This document shows positions 1 to 7,166 of a DNA stretch of 14,898 bases, in pieces. Position numbers and translations under genes: made by a program. The stretch comes from Oscillospiraceae bacterium. GTDB taxonomy: Bacteria > Bacillota_A > Clostridia > Saccharofermentanales > Saccharofermentanaceae. Numbering within the stretch: position 1 is the first letter of the stretch; every line of letters starts with the position of its first letter. Under the pieces are notes generated by a model that searched no databases, was not told the origin of the DNA, and worked only from the letters and a program-made list of their open reading frames with translations. The stretch spans positions 1 to 14,898 of the forward strand of contig CADAXO010000078.1 of NCBI GenBank assembly GCA_902791885.1, in the 5' to 3' direction.

Positions 1-81
1 ATTCCGAACACAGAAGTTAAGCTCGCGTGTGCCGACAATACTTGGCTGGCGACGGCCCGGGAAGATAGGTTGCTGCCGGTT
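1..81 (+). rRNA. rrf: 5S ribosomal RNA, 3' part (5' end outside window)
   Basis: The first 80 or so bases match the 3' two thirds of bacterial 5S rRNA. The conserved CCGAACACAGAAGTTAAGC loop/helix segment begins at about base 4, followed by a GCCGA-type helix and a GGGAAGATAGGTTGCTGCC segment that closes the molecule. The exact 3' end is inferred as just before the terminator stem. It presumably closes an rRNA operon lying to the left; no tRNA gene follows it. Confidence 0.93.
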
Positions 82-86
82 TATAT

Positions 87-123
87 GAAGCCTCAAGCGC
101 TAAACGCTTGAGGCTTCTTTATT
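87..123 (+). terminator. Intrinsic terminator of the rRNA operon
   Basis: A perfect 13-bp stem is formed by GAAGCCTCAAGCG (87-99) and CGCTTGAGGCTTC (105-117) with a five-base CTAAA loop, followed at once by a T-rich run (118-126). This is a textbook Rho-independent terminator. It separates the 5S rRNA from the promoter that starts about 25 bases further on. Confidence 0.95.
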
Positions 124-146
124 TATCAAAAAATCATGTAATATGT

Positions 147-175
147 TTGCCACAAAAAAACATTATTGGTATCAT
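147..175 (+). promoter_or_regulatory. Sigma-A-type promoter of the two-component/murA operon
   Basis: TTGCCA (147-152) and TATCAT (170-175) are separated by exactly 17 bases in AT-rich DNA, and each box is close to the sigma-70/sigma-A consensus. Transcription would start near 182, leaving a leader of about 33 bases before the ATG at 215, with GGGAGAG (198-204) as ribosome binding site. It lies just after the rRNA terminator, so the downstream genes need their own promoter. An alternative -10 (CATAAT, 173-178) gives a less favourable spacing. Confidence 0.7.
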
Positions 176-179
176 AATT

Positions 180-191
180 TGTAATGTTACA
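180..191. promoter_or_regulatory. Possible operator: small inverted repeat at the transcription start
   Basis: TGTAA-TG-TTACA has 5-bp perfect arms and overlaps the predicted start of transcription. A second TGTAAT lies at 137-142, just upstream of the -35 box. TGTAAT fits one half of the published WalR box (TGTWAH-N5-TGTWAH), but the required direct repeat at five-base spacing is not present. It could be an autoregulatory site for the adjacent response regulator, or chance in AT-rich DNA. Confidence 0.25.
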
Positions 192-214
192 TTTCTCGGG
201 AGAGACGGTTTAAT

Positions 215-925
215 ATGGAAAAAATTTTGATTGTTGATGACGAACCTCAGATTGTCTCATCTGTTTCCGATGTGCTCAGTAGCTTCGGCTTCGAGACGAT
301 CTCTTCCACTGATGCGATGGAAGGTTTCAGGTTAGCTCAGGAGAAGGCCCCCGACCTTATTATTCTTGACTGGATGATGCCTAATTATAACGGCCTTCAG
401 TTCACGGAGGATCTGAGAAAGAAGAGATATGATATTCCGATCCTTTTCCTTACAGCTAAGGGAATGATCAATGTATATGAGATCGAAGCTTTAAGAAGCG
501 GTGCTGATGACTATATGCCTAAGCCTTTCGATCCTGCGCTCCTTGTAGAGCGTGTTAAGGCGCTTCTTAAGAGATCCAACAGAGGATCTTCCGACAGCGG
601 TTCCGATAACTCCAAGCACACATATTGTGACGGAGAGCTTGTTATCGATTACGATGCAATGCAGGTTCTTGTTAACGGTGAAAGCTGCGATCTTACTTCC
701 AACGAGTTCAAGCTTGTTCAGTATCTTGAGCAGAATGCAGGACGCGTATGCACGAGAGACGAGCTCCTTTCGAAGGTATGGAATTATGCCTTCTCGGGCG
801 ACGTAAGAACGGTTGACGTTACTGTAAGAAGAACAAGAAAGAAGATAGAGCCCAATCAGCCGAATTATAAGTACATCCTTACAAGACGCGGCTCGGGTTA
901 CTATTTCCCGAAGGAATTCGATTAA
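215..925 (+). CDS. OmpR/PhoB-family response regulator (WalR-like by context)
   Basis: This 236-residue DNA-binding response regulator is the output half of the two-component system encoded with the next gene. The receiver domain spans about residues 1-118 with the acidic pair D8-D9, phosphoacceptor D52 (in LILDWMMP order), T80 and K103 in KPF, so all switch residues are present. A Ser/Asp-rich linker (about 120-133) leads to an OmpR-type winged helix (about 135-233), which ends with the usual recognition-helix and wing pattern VRTVDVTVRRTRKKIE and RGSGYYF. The ATG at 215 has a GGGAGAG site ten bases upstream and fits the family N-terminus. The kinase gene starts nine bases after the stop. 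Followed by a kinase and then WalJ- and RlmH-like genes, it resembles WalR (YycF), but the sequence alone does not separate WalR from PhoP-type relatives, so no symbol is given. It acts in the cytoplasm on promoters that cannot be identified here. Confidence 0.95.
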   Translation: MEKILIVDDEPQIVSSVSDVLSSFGFETISSTDAMEGFRLAQEKAPDLIILDWMMPNYNGLQFTEDLRKKRYDIPILFLTAKGMINVYEIEALRSGADDYMPKPFDPALLVERVKALLKRSNRGSSDSGSDNSKHTYCDGELVIDYDAMQVLVNGESCDLTSNEFKLVQYLEQNAGRVCTRDELLSKVWNYAFSGDVRTVDVTVRRTRKKIEPNQPNYKYILTRRGSGYYFPKEFD

Positions 926-934
926 GGTTAATCC

Positions 935-2920
935 ATGATTAGTTTTATCACCACGCATTTTGCGCTGTGTGTAGTCGGTGTTTGCATCCTCATCTTTGTG
1001 GGGCTCGCCGTCGGTTATATTGTGGGCAATAATGTCTATAACCACAACGCAGATGAGAAGGTAAAGCAGATAATAGACAAGCTCGAATACCAGGGGCTGG
1101 TCAGATCTTCGATTATCGACAACGTAAGTCTCGGTGTCATTACTTACGATGCCAACGGGATCGTGTATAACAATCACACGATAGAGACGATGGATTTTCT
1201 CGAGGGCAAGGATATTCCCGCCACGATGGATGCTTTCCTCGACAGGTACGAGCAGGGCAATCATCTTAAATCAGATTATCTATTAAATACAGATAATTCC
1301 GATTCCGCGATCAGAGTTAATTACAACAGCGGAAAGAAGATATTCGAGATCAAGATCCTGCATAAGATCTATGAGGATTCAAGACTCGATATAGTTATCG
1401 TAGATGACATTACGCAGATAGAGGATGACGAGAGAAGACAGAAGGACCTCGCAGCGAACGTATCACACGAGCTTAAGACTCCTCTTACGGTCATAAGAGC
1501 TTCAGAGCTTTTCATTAACAACATAACACCCGATAACATGCCGTCTTACGAGCAGATCAAGACATGGGGCAACAGGGTTATCGTAAATGCAGTAAGAATG
1601 CAGGACATCGTTCAGGACTTCCTGACGCTCTCACAGTGCCAGGACAAGGTTCCCATGACCATAGTGGACATCGGCCAGATCATCGGCCGTGCAGTCGCTT
1701 CCGTTTCCGAGTATCCGGGAAGGGACAAGGTTAATATCACAGTTCCCGAGAATATGTACTATCCTCTCGTTTACGGTAACGAGAACCTCGTGATGAGAGT
1801 GGTAATAAACCTTCTTACAAATGCCATTAAGTACATCTCGTATGAAGGCAAGACCGAGAGCGACCGCGTTGACATCAATGTATCCGCGATAGACGACAGG
1901 ATCGCCATCGAGGTTTCCGACAACGGAAGAGGCGTTCCGGAGAAGGATGTCGATTATCTTTTCGAGAGATTCTTCAGAGTTGATAATTCAGGTTCAAGAG
2001 AGACAGGCGGTTCGGGAATCGGACTTTCGATCGTTAAGGATATCGTCGACATGCACGAGGGAACAATCAGCGTCAGCACGAAGCTCATGAGCGGCTCGTC
2101 GTTCACCGTTATGCTTCCTATTGCAGGTTCGGTATTCGAGTATGTCTATGAGGATGCGAAGACAGGCATCGTAAGCGAGAAGACATATTTCCGTTCTGCA
2201 GCAGAGTTCATGGCACTTCAGGCAGTTGAGGCTGCACGTTCAATGGGATATGACGACATTGAAGGTATTGCTGACGAGTTTGAAGCAATTCCTCTGGGCG
2301 AGACTACATTAAGAGACCAGAAGATGGTCGAGCTTCTCAAGGCTTTCGGTGATGACAGGTATACGGATCTTGTCGACGAGCTTACATTCATTGAGCCTGA
2401 CATGATAGACGAGGCTGTTGCAGTTATCGAGCATGCCGGCGAGAAGGAAGATGAGGAAGCAGAGCTTTTCGAGGAGGAGAAGGAGATCGTTCCCGAGGTG
2501 ACGGCTCCCGTTTCCGATTCCGCAGAGGAGTCCGCGGAAGAACCTGAAGATGAGCTTTCTGAAGAGAATGAAGCTGCAATAGAGCCCGAGACTCCCCCGG
2601 TTCATGTCGAGACCGAAGAGGAGAGACTTGCAAGGGAAGACCGCGAGAGAAGGGAAGAGGCGAAGGCGATACTGACGCAGAACATACTTCCGAGGGCGGT
2701 GCCCGTTAAGGCTGCGGATAATGCGCAGGCTTCGGAAGCAACGCGAAAACAAGCTGTAACGGTTCATCCCGATGAACCCGTAATAAAGAAGTCAGGCTCC
2801 AGAAAGAAGCGTAAGGGCGGCAGTCTTTTCCTTGACTTAACTGCCTCTACCGAAGATAATAGTGGGGCGCAAATTCAGTCTGCCGTAAGACAGGTGCTGG
2901 ACGAGACGGAAGGAAAGTAA
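935..2920 (+). CDS. Membrane histidine kinase with PAS-like region and long C-terminal extension
   Basis: This 661-residue sensor kinase is the partner of the upstream regulator. One hydrophobic N-terminal segment (about residues 9-31) is the only membrane span, with no extracytoplasmic loop, so any signal must be sensed in the membrane or cytoplasm. A PAS-like region follows (about 55-160). The kinase core is complete: H box NVSHELKTPLT with H178, N box NLLTNAIKY (292-300), G1 DNGRGVP (329-335), F box FERFFRVD (343-350) and G2 GGSGIGLSI (358-366). Canonical kinases of this class end soon after about residue 396. This one continues for about 265 residues: a seemingly folded part (400-500), an acidic Glu-rich stretch (about 503-560), a charged helix (about 560-580), and a Lys/Arg patch (KKSGSRKKRKGG, 618-629) before a short C-terminal segment. 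WalK of Bacillus has a large extracellular sensor and no such tail. The ribosome binding site before ATG 935 is weak, so coupling to the regulator gene is likely. Confidence 0.93.
   Translation: MISFITTHFALCVVGVCILIFVGLAVGYIVGNNVYNHNADEKVKQIIDKLEYQGLVRSSIIDNVSLGVITYDANGIVYNNHTIETMDFLEGKDIPATMDAFLDRYEQGNHLKSDYLLNTDNSDSAIRVNYNSGKKIFEIKILHKIYEDSRLDIVIVDDITQIEDDERRQKDLAANVSHELKTPLTVIRASELFINNITPDNMPSYEQIKTWGNRVIVNAVRMQDIVQDFLTLSQCQDKVPMTIVDIGQIIGRAVASVSEYPGRDKVNITVPENMYYPLVYGNENLVMRVVINLLTNAIKYISYEGKTESDRVDINVSAIDDRIAIEVSDNGRGVPEKDVDYLFERFFRVDNSGSRETGGSGIGLSIVKDIVDMHEGTISVSTKLMSGSSFTVMLPIAGSVFEYVYEDAKTGIVSEKTYFRSAAEFMALQAVEAARSMGYDDIEGIADEFEAIPLGETTLRDQKMVELLKAFGDDRYTDLVDELTFIEPDMIDEAVAVIEHAGEKEDEEAELFEEEKEIVPEVTAPVSDSAEESAEEPEDELSEENEAAIEPETPPVHVETEEERLAREDRERREEAKAILTQNILPRAVPVKAADNAQASEATRKQAVTVHPDEPVIKKSGSRKKRKGGSLFLDLTASTEDNSGAQIQSAVRQVLDETEGK
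2908..2914 (+). promoter_or_regulatory. Ribosome binding site supporting a TTG start for murA
   Basis: GGAAGGA lies inside the last codons of the kinase gene, seven bases before TTG 2922. No ATG lies near the conserved MurA N-terminus, and translation from TTG gives the family's KITGGKPLKG segment at residue 7, so this site decides the start. Confidence 0.7.
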
Positions 2921-2921
2921 T

Positions 2922-4244
2922 TTGAATTCATATTCTTTTAAGATAACAGGCGGAAAGCCGCTTAAAGGTAATGTCAATATAAGCGGAAGCAAGAATGCTG
3001 TTTTGGGCATACTTGCTGCTGCGATGATGATAGACGGAACATGTACTCTCGAGAATGTTCCGGACATTTCTGATGTGCATGTCATGGTTAAGATCTGTGA
3101 GTCCATCGGAGCCAAGATCGAGACTGAATTAAGCCCCGAGGGCTCAGTCACGCTTCATATCGACCCGAGAGGCATCAATACTTACGAGGCTACTGAGCCC
3201 GGAGTATCCAAGATCAGAGCTTCTTACTATCTTCTCGGAGCTTTGCTCGGAAGATGCGGTAAGGCTTCACTTCGTATGCCGGGCGGATGCGACTTCGGTC
3301 AGCGCCCCATAGACCTTCACCTTAAGGCATTCAGACAGATGGGTGCCAAGGGTGCCGATTACAGAAATCTTAACGGCGGTATCATATCGCTTCACGCAGA
3401 TCCTTTGCACGGTGCGAAGATCTTCCTGGATATCGTAAGCGTAGGCGCCACAATTAACGTAATGCTCGCAGCTGCCAAGGCTCAGGGCAAGACCACTATC
3501 GTAAATGCCGCGAAGGAACCCCATATCGTTGACGTCGCGAACTTCCTTAACGCGATGGGCGCGAGGATCAAGGGCGCAGGTACTGACACCATCAATATCG
3601 TCGGCGTACCCCACCTTCCCGGAAACTTCACTTATTCGATTATTCCCGACCAGATCGAGGCCGGAACATATATGATCGCCGCTGCTGTTACTAACGGCGA
3701 TGTCACCATACATAACATCATTCCTACACATATGGATCCTCTCTCTTCCAAGATGCGTGAGATGGGATACACCATTGAGGAGGGAGACGACTTCTTAAGA
3801 GTCTATAAAGATCCCGATGAAGAGATCTGGGGCACTAACGTTAAGACTGCTCCGTATCCCGGATTCCCGACAGACCTTCAGCCCCAGACCGTAGTCCTTC
3901 TCTGCCTTTCCGAGGGTCAGAGCAAGATGGACGAAGACGTTTGGGAGAACAGATACCAGTACATCCCCGAGCTTACCAGAATGGGAGCTCATATAAATAT
4001 CTTCGACCATATCGCGCTCGTTAACGGCATCAAGGCCTTTAACTGTGCACAGGTCAAGGCTACCGATCTTCGTGCAGGAGCGGCTCTCGTTTGTGCGGCA
4101 CTTGCTGCTGAGGGCACATCTTATATCGACGAGGCAAGAAGGATCGACAGAGGTTACGAGAAGATCGTAGAAAAATTAAGATCTATCGGCGCCGACATTG
4201 AAGTAGCAAACAGTATCGGTCTTTACGAAGATACCGAGGCTTGA
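2922..4244 (+). CDS. murA: UDP-N-acetylglucosamine 1-carboxyvinyltransferase (MurA)
   Basis: MurA transfers enolpyruvate from phosphoenolpyruvate to UDP-GlcNAc in the cytoplasm, the first committed step of peptidoglycan synthesis. The 440-residue product is slightly longer than the usual 417-425. It shows the paired K24-N25 in GSKNAVLG, R99 in KIRASYYLLG, the loop cysteine C123 in GGCDFGQRPIDLH (the fosfomycin-target Cys of most MurA proteins), the general-acid aspartate D318 in GFPTDLQPQ, the ENRYQY segment (342-347) and R384 in DLRAGAALV. VGATINVMLAA replaces the commoner GATENIMMAA, typical of a divergent MurA clade; Firmicutes often carry two MurA paralogues. The start is TTG with a good GGAAGGA site. 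It begins one base after the kinase stop and ends one base before the next start, so its dosage is tied to the two-component operon. I see no missing catalytic residue. Confidence 0.95.
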   Translation: MNSYSFKITGGKPLKGNVNISGSKNAVLGILAAAMMIDGTCTLENVPDISDVHVMVKICESIGAKIETELSPEGSVTLHIDPRGINTYEATEPGVSKIRASYYLLGALLGRCGKASLRMPGGCDFGQRPIDLHLKAFRQMGAKGADYRNLNGGIISLHADPLHGAKIFLDIVSVGATINVMLAAAKAQGKTTIVNAAKEPHIVDVANFLNAMGARIKGAGTDTINIVGVPHLPGNFTYSIIPDQIEAGTYMIAAAVTNGDVTIHNIIPTHMDPLSSKMREMGYTIEEGDDFLRVYKDPDEEIWGTNVKTAPYPGFPTDLQPQTVVLLCLSEGQSKMDEDVWENRYQYIPELTRMGAHINIFDHIALVNGIKAFNCAQVKATDLRAGAALVCAALAAEGTSYIDEARRIDRGYEKIVEKLRSIGADIEVANSIGLYEDTEA

Positions 4245-4245
4245 T

Positions 4246-5040
4246 ATGGAGCTTATCCCCCTATTTTCCGGAAGCAGCGGGAATTGTACGCTGATACGTG
4301 CCCGTGGCGCGAATATCCTTATTGATGCGGGAAGAAACTGCAAGACCATAACAGAAGCATTAAGATCGGTCGGAACTGACCCTGCCGATATCGATGCTGT
4401 TCTTATCACACACTCACACATCGACCACGTCGCAGGTCTTGATGTCTTCATCAGAAAGTATCCGTCGAAGCTTTTCGCTACGGAAGGGACGTTCAGGGGC
4501 ATGAGCAAGAGGTTCACGAAGCCTCATGATCTTACTCCCGACATAGTCATCGAGCCCGGCGTTAAGTTCATTATCGAGGGCGAGGTCGAAGTTGAAGCCG
4601 TAAGCACTCCTCATGACGCTTACGGGTCCTGCTGCTACAGGATAACCGAAGGCGGTAAGTCGTGCATGGTCGCGACTGACTTAGGGTACATGACGGATGA
4701 TATAAGGGATTTCGCGAAGGGTGTAGATGCTATGCTCATCGAGTCCAATTACGATCAGCGCATGCTGGTCTACGGAAGCTACCCCGAAGATTTGAAGATA
4801 AGGATCGCGGGAGACGGCGGACACATGAGCAACGACGACTGCGCAAAGGCCGTCGAGTTCTTCATCGGCAACGGCACCAGAAAGTTTATCCTGGGACACC
4901 TCTCCCAAGAGAACAACACGCCCGACAAGGCGCTCACGACGGTCTGCGGTTATCTTACTTCGAAGGGCCTTAAGAAGGGCGCCGACTACGAGCTTGTAGT
5001 CGCAAGACGCTACGAGCCTACAGAAGGCTTCGAATTCTGA
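4246..5040 (+). CDS. walJ: Metallo-beta-lactamase-fold hydrolase, WalJ/YycJ family
   Basis: This 264-residue protein has the family's usual length. The zinc motif THSHIDH gives H56, H58, D60 and H61; further likely ligands are H123 in TPHDAYG and D145 in ATDLGYM. The C-terminal family signatures LIESNYD (164-170), GDGGHMSNDD (189-198) and GHLSQENN (217-224) are those of YycJ/WalJ proteins. WalJ is conserved beside WalRK in many Firmicutes and has been linked to cell division, envelope control and DNA metabolism, possibly as an exonuclease. The exact substrate cannot be read from sequence. There is no signal peptide, so it should be cytoplasmic. It starts one base after murA (TGA-T-ATG) and is followed with the same spacing by rlmH, the order found in the WalRK clusters of other Firmicutes. 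Confidence 0.88.
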   Translation: MELIPLFSGSSGNCTLIRARGANILIDAGRNCKTITEALRSVGTDPADIDAVLITHSHIDHVAGLDVFIRKYPSKLFATEGTFRGMSKRFTKPHDLTPDIVIEPGVKFIIEGEVEVEAVSTPHDAYGSCCYRITEGGKSCMVATDLGYMTDDIRDFAKGVDAMLIESNYDQRMLVYGSYPEDLKIRIAGDGGHMSNDDCAKAVEFFIGNGTRKFILGHLSQENNTPDKALTTVCGYLTSKGLKKGADYELVVARRYEPTEGFEF

Positions 5041-5041
5041 T

Positions 5042-5482
5042 ATGAAGATTACTTTAATAAGTCCCGGCAAGATCCGCGAGAAGTGGCTGAAGGAAGGCGT
5101 TGATGAATACGTCAAGCGCCTCTCGAAGTACGCGAAAGTCGAGATCATCGACGTCGAGGCAAGCCCGGACTACATTCCTATGGAACGTGCACTTGCGCAG
5201 GAAGGCGAGAAGATCTTAAGCAAGATCAAGCCGGGCGATCAGGTCTGGGCCATCGACCTTCAGGTTAGTGAGGCTCTTATCTCCTCTCTCGAAAAGGGTG
5301 GCGGCAATCTTATCGTAGTAATAGGCGGCAGCAACGGCATTGATCCTTCGGTAACGGCACGTGCAAACTTAAGATTGTGTCTCGGCAAACATACAATGAC
5401 ACATACCATGACAAGGCTTATAATATTGGAACAAATATATCGCGGATTTAAGATTTACTCCGGCGAGAACTACCATAAATAG
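5042..5482 (+). CDS. rlmH: 23S rRNA (pseudouridine1915-N3)-methyltransferase RlmH
   Basis: RlmH is a small SPOUT (trefoil-knot) methyltransferase that works as a homodimer and adds a methyl group to N3 of pseudouridine 1915 in helix 69 of 23S rRNA, using S-adenosylmethionine. The N-terminus (MKITLISPGKIREKW) and the strongly conserved end (RLIILEQIYRGFKI, then GENYHK at the C-terminus) identify it, and the cofactor-loop motif is IGGSNGI (94-100). At 146 residues it is about 10-13 shorter than most family members. Part of the shortfall lies after AIDLQ (70-74), where relatives usually have a Gly-Lys segment, so this loop is either naturally short or has lost a few codons. It starts one base after the walJ stop, and the Hsp70 gene follows after nine bases. 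Confidence 0.92.
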   Translation: MKITLISPGKIREKWLKEGVDEYVKRLSKYAKVEIIDVEASPDYIPMERALAQEGEKILSKIKPGDQVWAIDLQVSEALISSLEKGGGNLIVVIGGSNGIDPSVTARANLRLCLGKHTMTHTMTRLIILEQIYRGFKIYSGENYHK

Positions 5483-5485
5483 GAG
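5481..5485 (+). promoter_or_regulatory. Ribosome binding site supporting a GTG start for the Hsp70 gene
   Basis: AGGAG sits six bases before GTG 5492 and overlaps the rlmH stop codon by its first bases. Translation from this GTG begins with AKIGIDLGTTNS, the expected extreme N-terminus of an Hsp70. Confidence 0.75.
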
Positions 5486-5491
5486 TTGTAA

Positions 5492-7165
5492 GTGGCTAAG
5501 ATAGGCATAGACCTCGGTACTACTAACAGTCTTGCGGTCGTTTATAAGGACGGCAAGGCGGTTAGGATCATTAATTCATTGGAAGGATATATAACGCCTT
5601 CTGCCGTCAGCGTGGATGAGGACGGGAAGATCCTGGTCGGCGAGGCTGCGAAGGACCGCCTGATATCACATCCCGACAGATCCGCTTCAGAGTTTAAGCG
5701 CAATATGGGATCAAGAACGGTCGTTACTTTGGCGGGTACCGAATATACTCCTGAAGAATTATCTTCATTGATATTAAAGAAGATCAAAGCCGACAGCGAG
5801 AATTTCCTGGGGGAGGAGATCGAAGAAGCGATCATCAGTGTCCCTGCTTATTTTGACGATAACAGCAGACGTGCGACAAGAGTTGCCGCAGATCTTTCCG
5901 GCCTTAAGGTGGAGAGACTGATCAATGAGCCATCCGCTGCGGCGCTCGCATATCTGAGCAAGAACGGTTACGAAGACGGAACATACATGGTCATCGACTT
6001 CGGCGGCGGAACGCTCGATGTTTCTGTCGTTGACGTGTTCGAGGATATTATCGAGATCTTAGCTGTTGCAGGTAACAACAAGCTCGGCGGCAAGGACTTT
6101 AACGAGGCGATCGCGCGTGACTTCTGCGCTAAGAATGAACTTAAATACGATGAATTAAGCTCTGTCGAAAGGGCTGTTGTCTACAGAGCTTCCGAGAGGG
6201 CGAAGATAGAACTGTCCAATGTACCGATGGTAATGATGGAAGTTCCCCTCGAGCAGAAAAAGTACATGCTCACACTTACCAACAAGGAGCTTATATCGAT
6301 ATCGAAAGAAGTTTTCGCAGGTATAAGAGAGCCTGTACGTAAGGCGATACATGACAGCAGAAAGACGTTGGAGCAGATAGATAATGTCATTCTCGTCGGA
6401 GGCTCGTGCAAGATGCCTACGGTAAGAGAATATATAAGACAGATAACGGGCATCGATCCCGATATTTCCGTCGACCCCGATACGGCGATAGCGGAAGGCG
6501 CAGCTATCTATGCTGCCATGAAGAACAGAGACCTTAAAGATGTTATCTTAACGGATATCTGTCCTTTCACATTGGGTATTGCGGTTAATAACGATATCCT
6601 GAACGACGGCTCGAAGATAATGAGTTCGATCATCCCGAGGAACAACACGCTTCCGTCTTCTATTATGAGACCGTACTGCGCGTCGGGAGAGAATCAGACC
6701 GAGATCAGGATCGAGATCTATCAGGGTGAGAATATTCATCCCGACAAGAATCTCTTTATAGGAGAACTTGATCTTACATGCCCGCCTACGAAAAGGGGCG
6801 CCAAGATATGCGACGTCAAGATGACCTATGACATCAACAGCATACTTATAGTGGATGTCATTACTGCGGACGGAGCCATCGCGACCAAGGCTTTCAGGAG
6901 CAACAGCAGCGTTCTTACCGAGGAAGAGATCTCGGCGATAAGGGAGAAGATGGAAAGTGCCATGCTGGTCTCTCCTGAGGATGAGAAATACAAGGCTCTT
7001 ATCGCAAGGGCGGAAAGAGTATACGAGGAGTCCTACAACGAGCAAAGGGATCTTATCACCGGTGTGCTCATGGCATTTAAGGCACAACTCGACAGGCGTG
7101 ACCCGATAAAAGTGCGCGAAGCTTATAATGCCCTGTCCGATCTTCTCGACAGGCTGGAATACTGA
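5492..7165 (+). CDS. Hsp70 chaperone, HscC-like
   Basis: This is an ATP-dependent chaperone of 557 residues, close to HscC proteins (about 556) and shorter than DnaK (about 610-640). The nucleotide-binding domain covers residues 1 to about 345, with phosphate loop 1 IDLGTTNS (6-13), VPAYF (117-121), INEPSAAALAY (144-154), phosphate loop 2 DFGGGTLDVSV (169-179) and the adenosine motif VGGSCKMPTV (302-311). The interdomain linker reads DVILTDICPFTLGIAV (350-365), with the DxCPFTLGI form that recalls HscC rather than the DVTPLSLGIE of DnaK. A substrate-binding beta domain follows (about 366-470) with a short helical lid. It starts with GTG behind AGGAG. The next gene, one base downstream, encodes a J-like protein that is the obvious partner. 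It is unlikely to be the housekeeping DnaK, which usually sits with grpE and dnaJ. Clients are unknown; the neighbours suggest envelope-linked work. Confidence 0.9.
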   Translation: MAKIGIDLGTTNSLAVVYKDGKAVRIINSLEGYITPSAVSVDEDGKILVGEAAKDRLISHPDRSASEFKRNMGSRTVVTLAGTEYTPEELSSLILKKIKADSENFLGEEIEEAIISVPAYFDDNSRRATRVAADLSGLKVERLINEPSAAALAYLSKNGYEDGTYMVIDFGGGTLDVSVVDVFEDIIEILAVAGNNKLGGKDFNEAIARDFCAKNELKYDELSSVERAVVYRASERAKIELSNVPMVMMEVPLEQKKYMLTLTNKELISISKEVFAGIREPVRKAIHDSRKTLEQIDNVILVGGSCKMPTVREYIRQITGIDPDISVDPDTAIAEGAAIYAAMKNRDLKDVILTDICPFTLGIAVNNDILNDGSKIMSSIIPRNNTLPSSIMRPYCASGENQTEIRIEIYQGENIHPDKNLFIGELDLTCPPTKRGAKICDVKMTYDINSILIVDVITADGAIATKAFRSNSSVLTEEEISAIREKMESAMLVSPEDEKYKALIARAERVYEESYNEQRDLITGVLMAFKAQLDRRDPIKVREAYNALSDLLDRLEY

Positions 7166-7166
7166 T

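Noticed and set aside
491..1264. Long antisense open frame (257 codons) opposite the regulator and kinase genes
   Set aside because: It overlaps two clearly real genes, has no recognisable domain or binding site, and such frames arise from codon bias on the opposite strand.
7128..7166. Upstream ATG adding 13 residues to the J-like protein
   Set aside because: The extension overlaps the Hsp70 gene, has no binding site, and the J-like domain begins exactly at the ATG at 7167.
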